Assembly: GCF_000512585.2 (NCBI RefSeq)
Contig: NC_089243.1
Span: 744,001 to 808,000, forward strand
Length of the DNA: 64,000 bases
From: Kwoniella bestiolae CBS 10118
Taxonomy: Eukaryota > Basidiomycota > Tremellomycetes > Tremellales > Cryptococcaceae
Reading direction: 5' to 3'
Shown here: piece by piece, positions 57,486 through 64,000 of the stretch
Numbering within the stretch: position 1 is the first letter of the stretch
Layout: the number at the start of each line of letters is the position of its first letter
Program-made: the position numbers and the translations under genes
The notes under the pieces: generated by a model
Databases searched by the model: none
Told to the model about the DNA's origin: nothing
The model's input: only the letters and a program-made list of their open reading frames with translations

Positions 57486-58447
57486 CTAGACGAGAACTCT
57501 GATAACTCCCAATCCACCAGCTAGGACAACCGTAACCAGCGACAAAGGTGATAGGCCAGGCATGAAAGCAGGGAGGGCAGCAGAGTTGGCTTGTGAGGCT
57601 GATGCCGAGGCTGAGCCGGATGCTCGGGTTGAGGTCTATAACAGGAGTAGGGTAGGTAAGCGGTGGTTCCTCGAAAGCACATCAGGACGAATGAGGTAGG
57701 ATCCATTTTATCAGGTTGAGAATACCAGAGATTGAATGAATGGATGGATGACCCAAAACCAATCGCACTAATGATGTTTCAAATTGTATGAAGAAACGTC
57801 ACACCCACCTGAGCGGCACTAGTCCCCACTAGACTCCTCGTCTGACTCCTTGTCGTGGTGTTATAATCGGTAACTCCCGAATGAGAGGACGAAGTCGAAG
57901 GCGCAGAGGAAGGTTGCGCATTGGGATCAGCAGAGGTCGCTTCGGGGTTGGCGGCCGTTGCTGAAGTTAGGTCGTTGGAGGGTGGGGTCGTACCGGCGTC
58001 GGTGGATGTTAAGCTGTGGACGTTTAGGGAATAAGAGAGGGTCAGTAAAGTTACATTTGAGTGAGACTTCAAAAGACTTGAGAAAAGGATACTCGTGACT
58101 CACGCAGGTCCAGCATCGCTCGCCTCCCCACCAGTCCCATCATAAGTATAAGTCGGCGTAGCAGCCGCCGTGTCCGTGTCCGACCCATCTCCTTCGTCGG
58201 CAGAGGTCGACCCATCATCCCCATCTGCCGACGCATCCCCTGTCCCCGTGTCGTCAGAGGTGGTTGCATCGCCCGAATCGTCCGCGTCGGAGGTCCCGGT
58301 CTGTCGGGCGTATACTCCCACTGCACCTCGAGCGATGGGGATCTCGCCTCGGAGAGAGAGCTTGTTGGGAGAAGCGGGCGAGGGGGAGGACGAGACGAGG
58401 GTATAGAGGAGGGTGAAAGTTAGAGCGAGGGGGATGGTGAGCTTCAT
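57486..58447 (-). CDS. GPI-anchored Asp/Ser/Thr-rich secreted protein
   Basis: Three exons on the minus strand. The start MKLTIPLALTFTLLYTLVSS is a signal peptide. The mature protein is low-complexity: an acidic Asp/Thr/Gly/Ala region (YARQTGTSDADDSGDATTSD onward), then SYTYDGT-like sequence, LTSTDAGTTPPSNDLTSATA, and SHSGVTDYNTTTRSQTRSLV. The last exon reads TSTRASGSASASASQANSA and ends with LSPLSLVTVVLAGGLGVIRV plus LV, a hydrophobic GPI-type tail. It is not related to the neighbour at 55744 beyond composition. It is convergent with that gene. No family was recognised; a cell-wall mannoprotein is the likely role. Confidence 0.75.
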
Positions 58448-59207
58448 TTTGTGTGTGGGTGTGGGTGTTGAGGAAAGAGTGGCGAGGTTATTGATGATCT
58501 GAAGTGGATTGAGTGATGTGGAATGAGTGTTTGGTCTTGTAGTAAGTTATGGATCGAATGAGGGTGATGGAGGTCTGTATAGATACTTTTGGTAAGTTAT
58601 CGATTATGAGACAAACCTATATGATTCAACTCAGTTGCTTGTTCTCATCATTCACCATTCACCATGGAAAGTTCACGTCTATGCGGGGCTATGCATCGCT
58701 ACTCTCCACCCTCACTCACTGTACAACTTACCACTCGCGTCCAATTCAGATCTTGCTTTGATTTTAAGGGTAAGGGTCACCAGAAAGTTTATAATTACAT
58801 CACCACCATATCATTAAGCTTTTTATATGATGTGGCTTGGAGCCATGACGGATTAAGCAATATCAGTCATCGCGGGTGCATGCTTGGTAACTATAGCAGA
58901 ATACCTTCCATTCGTGCTCATCCCACCCACGCTCTCTTTCGAGCGAGCTTCTTGCATTGCTGGCGACACGGTACGACCCACGTGGTAGCCATCCATGGGT
59001 TCTATTTACACCATGAGTGCCAACACGTCGGGACGAAGTCACAAAGTCATTGAGCATGTAAGTGTGAATTCGTGAGCATGTACCAGAAGTAACGGTGATT
59101 CCATCTGTATGATCACGTCTACATGAAAAACGACACTCTACCATGCATCTATCGATATTCTATCCCGAACATTCCAGATGAATCCTACCATGATCCGTAA
59201 CACAAAC
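58448..59207. other. Spacer between the GPI gene start and the BAG gene end
   Basis: 760 bp holding the promoter of the minus-strand GPI gene. No coding or RNA feature is supported; the 129-residue forward ORF at 58664-59053 has no family features. Confidence 0.4.
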
Positions 59208-60571
59208 CTATCCCACCAACCTCTTCCTCTCTCCCCAAGCTTCATCAACCTTATTCAACTGCCCCTGTATCTTCTTGACGCCCGCCTTCCTTTCGTTCCT
59301 CGCATTCACCCAATCCGACTGGGAGATCTGCACGCCATCGAGGTCCAACAACCCCTTGAGCAGGAGTTCAGATAATCTAGCATGTTCCTTCTGCAAAACT
59401 TCGAACGAAGGGATATGTTTGGGCTTGTTCGTAGCGTTCGGGTCGGTCTGAGAGATGAAAGTTGCTATACTGGGTATCAACGGGTTTAAGACCGACTCGA
59501 CGAGGTTGGATATCCACGAGACGAGGACGGGTTCCTGGTCTGTCTCGGGCTGTTTGTTCTTCTTACTAACTATGCCGTTGGGCTTGGATGATGGGCCGGA
59601 CGACGAGGGAGGCGCACTGGGTACGGGTCCTCCCTTGCCTACTAGGACTAGAGTGGAACCATCCTCAATACCGTATGATGAGATCGTGAGGGATGAATCT
59701 TTCAGGACCGCTCCTTTGTATATCAGTTTGAGCTGATCGAGGGGTAGGGAGGTTTGCGAAGATAGGGTAGCTAGGAGAGTCGAGAGGGGTGTGAGGGATG
59801 GTGAGGGGATGGGGATGTTGAATCTGCAATGTAAAGATAAGGTCAGATTGTGACTTGCATAAATTGTGAATTCAAGACATAGTATGCAGGGAGAAGGTCG
59901 GAAGAAGGCATGGTAGCCAGGTACAAGGGCAATGCGAAACAATGTTGAGGAGAAGGCGAGAGGTGTGGGAAAGGCGAGAGGGCGAAGATAGGGTGAAAGG
60001 GCGATAGAGCGAAGATAGGGTAAGAGGGTGAGAGGGTGAGAGGGTGAGAGGGTGAGAGGGTGAGAGGGTGAGAGGGTGAGAGGGTGAGAGGGTGAGAGGG
60101 TGAGAGGGTGAGAGGGTGAGAGGGTGAGAGGGTGAGAGGGTGAGAGGACAAGAGGGCGAGATTGGGAGAGGACAAGAGGGCGAGATGGTGAGAGGATGAG
60201 AGGGCGAGACGGCGAGACGGCGAGAGGGGACAGAGAAGATATGAAGGAGGAACGAACAGGAGGGAGAGGGACAAGGCAAGCGGAGAGGACAGATCAAAGG
60301 GTGTAGGACTGTCGCCGGTACAAGGCTGGACGATGACGATAGACATTTTTTGCGATAGTGGTTCATAGGAAAGGTGAAGCACGAAGGATATTTCCAGATC
60401 GGAAGATCCAGTAGTTACTTCCATGACGTCGTTCTTGAAACAAGGTCTCGGGACGCCATGAGCAGCACAAGGAACCCGCACTCACCTCTCTCTACCCCAT
60501 TTCACCTGTATGAGGATCTTCCCCTCGTCTCGCTCGACCCGAGCTCTTCTGAACGGATTGAAGAATGACAT
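59208..60571 (-). CDS. BAG-domain co-chaperone with ubiquitin-like domain
   Basis: A nucleotide-exchange factor for Hsp70. Two exons on the minus strand (60571-60486 and 59823-59208) give 234 codons. The start MSFFNPFRRARVERDEGKIL leads into a ubiquitin-like fold assembled across the intron (IQVKWGRERFNIPIPSPSLT, LPLDQLKLIYKGAVLKDSSL, TISSYGIEDGSTLVLVGKGG). After a Pro/Ser linker comes the BAG domain: WISNLVESVLNPLIPSIATF, then FEVLQKEHARLSELLLKGLL, DLDGVQISQSDWVNARNERK and AGVKKIQGQLNKVDEAWGE, with the NARNERK-xx-VKxIQ helix pattern that binds the Hsp70 ATPase domain. It has no membrane anchor, unlike yeast Snl1. The intron is 662 bp, by far longer than neighbours, and contains a tandem repeat. 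Confidence 0.88.
60021..60148. repeat. 8 bp tandem repeat (16 units) inside the BAG gene intron
   Basis: Fourteen perfect copies of TGAGAGGG, bounded by TAAGAGGG at 60021 and TGAGAGGA at 60141, make a 128 bp array. Degenerate copies (GGCGAGA, GGTGAAAG) extend it to about 59960-60225. On the transcribed strand the unit is CCCTCTCA, a pyrimidine tract, inside the intron 59824-60485. Confidence 0.95.
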
Positions 60572-61294
60572 CTTGAGGGATCTGGCAAAGAGGAGGGGGG
60601 TGACTGTACGTGCATAACAATACATGGTCAGTCCCCATCTCAGAGACTAAGCTTTTCAGATCGAGATCCTCCTTCCATAAGATACCCGCGCACTGCTCAG
60701 TACCCCTCGACGAGCGTGTGTGATTCTGCAAGTTGGCGAGGTGAGATGAGATGCACTTACCGAAGGTGTCTATAATCGACGACAGTTTGATTGTGTTTCT
60801 ATCGGAGGAAGGCTAAAATCGTTGATTGCTATAGAGTGAGGTCGTTCTGCAGCTAACAGTCCTTTTCCCGAGTTTGAACTTGATCCACGTTTGTTGATAT
60901 ATGTATGAATTATCCTTGAGAGATGACAAGGAAAGACAGGAGAAAGGTTGTACTTGTATACCTCGTCATGTCGAAGAGACATTGCTTCAATGTACGATCT
61001 CACCCACGTGCATCACTTTACGTAACAAGTGTGGCACCCACCTCCTTCGCTCCTCCCGCCCACTTTGTGTAGAATGAACAAGATACATGCTCAAATTACA
61101 TTGAATATTATCCTCAAGTTACCTCATAGATAGAACGAAGGGTATGTATTAATGATATAAATCCAATTTCAAGCTCGAAAAACTACTGAAAAACCGACTA
61201 GATCGACCGTCCACGCGAATCCCTTCCGACCCTCCTCCCCGTTCTTTCCACCGTCCTTTCCACGCAACACATATATCCAATGCATGCAGGAAGC
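60572..61294. other. Spacer between the BAG gene start and the hexose transporter end
   Basis: 723 bp with no supported gene. It should contain the BAG promoter; I see no clear motif. Confidence 0.4.
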
Positions 61295-63229
61295 TTATAC
61301 AGCAGTAGCAGGCATGGGGTTGGCGTTGGCGACGTCGTGGTGGTCCGCTCCGACCTTCTCGTGAGTGGTGACTGGTAATTTGCCTTCTTGGGTGAGTCCC
61401 ATCTCGGCAGCAAAGGTGGAATGGGGTTTCCAACCTGCGGATTTTCGAGGAGAACCGCATTCTTCCATCATTCTGTCTACTTGCTCAAGCGTGAGAGATT
61501 TGGTTTCTAAAGGCAAGCACAAGGTCGTGGTCAGCCTATGGTGTTCTCAAGAAAAAGAAGGGAGCCCAAAAAAATCAAAAAAAGCGTGTTTTTTTTTTTG
61601 TTTTTTTGGGGGGGGGGGTTCAAACTTTTTTGGGATTTTATTGGCATGGAGGAGAGAAAGAAGAGATCAACCACTCACCCCATACCAAGAAGTAAGCGTA
61701 GATGAAGCACAAAACACAAGTAGAACCCCAGATGAAGAAGACTCTTGAACCGAGGTTACCTTTATCGGTACCGACCATGTAAGGGGTGATGACGGCGATG
61801 ATACAGTTCCAGAACCAGTTGGAGGCGGTGGAGAGACCGACACCCCTCGATCTGATGGGGATAGGGAAGATCTCACCGATACACACCCAAGCTCCGGGAC
61901 CCCAGGTGGAGGCGAAGAAGAAGATGTAGATACAGATGAAGGAGATTTGAGCCTTGACGACTGAGCTGTCTCCTGGTTTGGCGACTCCGATGATACCGAC
62001 GATGAATTCACAGATGAACATACCCAACGCTCCGTAGATGAGGAGGGGCCTTCGGCCGAATCGCTCGATGGTCCAGAAGGAGATGGGGGTGGAGCAAACG
62101 TTGACGAGGGTGGTGATGAGCGAGATCAAGAATGGGTTGGAGATTGTTCCGAGATCCTTGAAGAAGGTGGTACCGAAGTAGAAGATGAAGTTTACACCGG
62201 TCCATTGTTGCATCATCTGCAATGAGATACCAAGAAGAGTTCGTCGCAAGTTGGATTGAGGGTTTGAGAAGGATCCGCTGAAGCATGCGGCCCATGATCC
62301 GAGCCACGATTGAGAGGGGATCAACTCAGTCTCGTACTCGTGGTTGGCGATGATTTCGGCAATCTCCTCTTGGATGTAAGTTGATTCTTGAGGTTGACCT
62401 CGTACTCTCGAAAGGGCCTTGGTGGCTTGGTCGATCTTTCCGTGCTTGACGTACCATCTGGGTGATTCAGGTAACATCAAGAGACCACCACCGAGGATAA
62501 GAGCCCAGGCGAACTGGATGGCGATGGGGATTCTGTATGATCCAGTGTCGGTTCGGTCCTGAGTGGCGTAACATACACAAGAGGCCAAGAGCAGTCCAAT
62601 GGTGATACAGAATTGGTATCCTGATACGATGGCACCTCGGACTTTTCTAGGAGCAATCTCAGACATGTACAAGATGATGATGGCGGAGATGAAACCGACA
62701 CCGAAACCTGAGATGATTCGACCAGCTACCAGTAGTCCCAAGCCGTGCGAGGCAGTTTGGAGGACACAACCGACGATGAAGATACCACATCCAGTGACGA
62801 TGGTGATTCTTCGACCGAAGTAATCGGCAAGATCACCGGCGATGATGGCTCCGAAGAAAGTACCGGCAGAAAGGATGGAAGTGATGAGTGATTTTTGCCA
62901 TGAGGGAAGGGTGAATGCGTCCTTTTGGGCTTGAGTGGCATCAGATGGGGGAATGGGGAGACCGGTGAAAAGGTTGATGAAAAAGTTCATTCCCAATACA
63001 CCATTCATGTAACCGGAGTCGTAACTGGTAGTATGTAAGTCAGCTTGGCAGATCTTATGGCAGGTAATTTGGCAGGTGATCTTTGCGATCGATGGATGCC
63101 TATGACTCACCCGAAGAAGATACCACCGAAAGACGCAAAGACACATAACAAGTAGGCCTTGATGGTGACTGGGGCCTCTACCCTATCTGGGTTAGTGGCC
63201 GCCGCTAAGACGGTAGCTCCGCCTGGCAT
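61295..63229 (-). CDS. Sugar (hexose) transporter, MFS
   Basis: A plasma-membrane proton symporter or facilitator for hexoses, with twelve membrane helices. Three exons on the minus strand (63229-63111, 63024-61679, 61506-61295). The start MPGGATVLAAATNPDRVEAP leads to FASFGGIFFGYDSGYMNGVL at the first splice junction. Signature motifs: DYFGRRITIVTGCGIFIVG, SGFGVGFISAIIILYMSEIA, PRKVRGAIVSGYQFCITIGL, LPESPRWYVKHGKIDQATKA, QQWTGVNFIFYFGTTFF, ERFGRRPLLIYGALGMFICE, GEIFPIPIRSRGVGLSTASN and a C-terminal ETKSLTLEQVDRMMEEC. The R-x-G-RR and PESPR motifs are intact. The C-terminal tail includes KVGADHHDVANANPMPAT. Substrate (glucose, inositol or other) is not determinable from motifs alone, though the context of a TATA box and CCCCAC sites upstream fits glucose control. 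Confidence 0.92.
61560..61632. repeat. Homopolymer-rich intron segment in the hexose transporter
   Basis: Within the intron 61507-61678 the plus strand carries A-runs, then T-runs of about 12 and 7, then a G-run of about 11-12. On the transcript these are C- and A-runs. Such runs are error-prone in sequencing. Confidence 0.8.
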
Positions 63230-64000
63230 GTTGAGTGATTTATTTGTGGGTTGTTAGAGGAAAAGAGCTGGGGCTAAGGCGAATGGGGATGAGGCTCTTT
63301 AGCTTATTGCGAAAGGCATCAACAGACTAAAACGGTTAGGCAGGATAGGCGCTCACTTGGTTGTTGATCAATCGATGTTGACTTGAGGTCACAATTTGAT
63401 GGTTGGGAAAAAGGGGAAGAAGAATCAATTGAGACGTGAAGAACAGTGCTCTATATATAGGGAGGCTAGAGGGGTGGGGTGGGGGTTTGGTTTCCTTTGA
63501 TCCAACTTTGTTTATGTGATCATGCGACTCTGGCCTTTCCGAGAAATTACTTTTACATGTTTGGGATATATTTTCGTGTGCCTTAGGAAAGAAAAAAAAA
63601 CAATCGGTCTCACGAGATCGACCATCGCTTGGGGCAACGCGCGGGGGCTTAGCCCAGCAGGGGGACCACCTCATGGAAAAGCAAAAGTCTCGGTCGGAAC
63701 CTGGAACCTATTCCCTTACTAGTCTCGTTTAACTATACAGGCCACACGACTTGTTCCAGTAAGTTAGGAGGAGAACGGGAGCTGCAGACGTTTGTTTTGC
63801 TTTGTTTGGTCCAGGATCAGAATCGGCTGCGACATGGAGATCATTAACCGGTGATGATCGCATCTCGTAAGGATCCCTTGGCTTCTCTTCATTCGCCTTG
63901 CGAGGTGAATTGGACTGAATGGGGCTCAGAACATACATGTGACCTTGACCGAGAACAAACAATTTCAGTTTATTTTTAGTGTGGGCGTTGTGGTGCCGCA
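63230..64000. promoter_or_regulatory. Hexose transporter promoter: TATA box and CCCCAC sites
   Basis: On the minus strand, CTATATATAG at 63451-63460 is a clear TATA box about 222 bp upstream of the start at 63229. Just upstream, 63471-63485 reads CCCCCACCCCACCCC on the minus strand, a run of Mig1/Cre1-type (CCCCRC) carbon-repressor sites. The stretch to 64000 has no supported gene. Confidence 0.55.

Noticed and set aside
59843..60481. 212- and 164-residue minus-strand ORFs with SHPLTLSP repeats
   Set aside because: They are readings of the 8 bp tandem repeat inside the BAG gene intron.
63580..63720. tRNA-like patch (CTTAGCCCAGCAGGG)
   Set aside because: It has no B-box and no acceptor-stem pairing.

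Overview
The window is nuclear DNA of a basidiomycete yeast. I infer the order Tremellales (Cryptococcus/Kwoniella-like). The grounds are gene-dense sequence of balanced base composition, genes broken by many short introns (about 50-110 bp) with GTGAGT/GTAAGT donors and CTGAY-like branch sites, and protein sequences typical of that group. There are no bacterial, phage, CRISPR or transposon signatures. Gene models below were spliced by hand; where exon phases were followed through, the total is a multiple of three, except in one glycosyltransferase gene where a junction does not fit.

Layout. 1-104: the end of a forward gene. 684-8004: an F-box/RCC1 protein (SAF1-like), the ribosome-assembly WD40 protein NSA1 on the minus strand, and the AP-3 mu subunit. 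8005-12059: a 2.7 kb leader or intergenic stretch and an atypical Rheb-like small GTPase. 13045-18696: a vacuolar amino-acid transporter (AVT1-like), a small secreted protein and the spliceosome-associated protein TLS1. 18912-25307: a tiny single-membrane-segment protein, a monocarboxylate-type MFS transporter, and a divergent UDP-glycosyltransferase; the latter two share a promoter region with a repeated motif. 25883-33089: the CCR4-NOT ubiquitin ligase NOT4, the splicing factor BUD13, cytochrome oxidase subunit COX6, and a 49-residue protein. 34137-40417: an F-box protein, an intron-containing tRNA-Trp, and the vacuolar TRP channel YVC1. 40418-46993: an Ark/Prk (NAK family) kinase and an unrecognised Lys/Glu-rich protein. 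46994-54500: 5 kb of mostly non-coding sequence leading into a Medusa (MedA)-like developmental regulator. 55744-64000: two different GPI-anchored Ser/Thr-rich proteins, a BAG-domain co-chaperone with a tandem repeat in its intron, and a hexose transporter with its promoter.

Functionally this is mostly housekeeping sequence: RNA processing (NSA1, TLS1, NOT4, BUD13), vacuole and endosome work (AP-3 mu, AVT1, YVC1, Ark kinase), nutrient sensing and uptake (Rheb-like GTPase, MCT-type carrier, hexose transporter), protein turnover (two F-box proteins, NOT4, BAG) and cell surface proteins. Genes are packed as alternating convergent and divergent pairs. I found no clear multi-gene novel system. The items most worth a second look are the Rheb-like GTPase with altered G motifs and no prenylation motif, a possible alternative first coding exon 1.8 kb upstream of the MedA-like gene, the repeat-bearing promoter between the glycosyltransferase and the MFS carrier, the unknown charged protein, and the two related secreted proteins.
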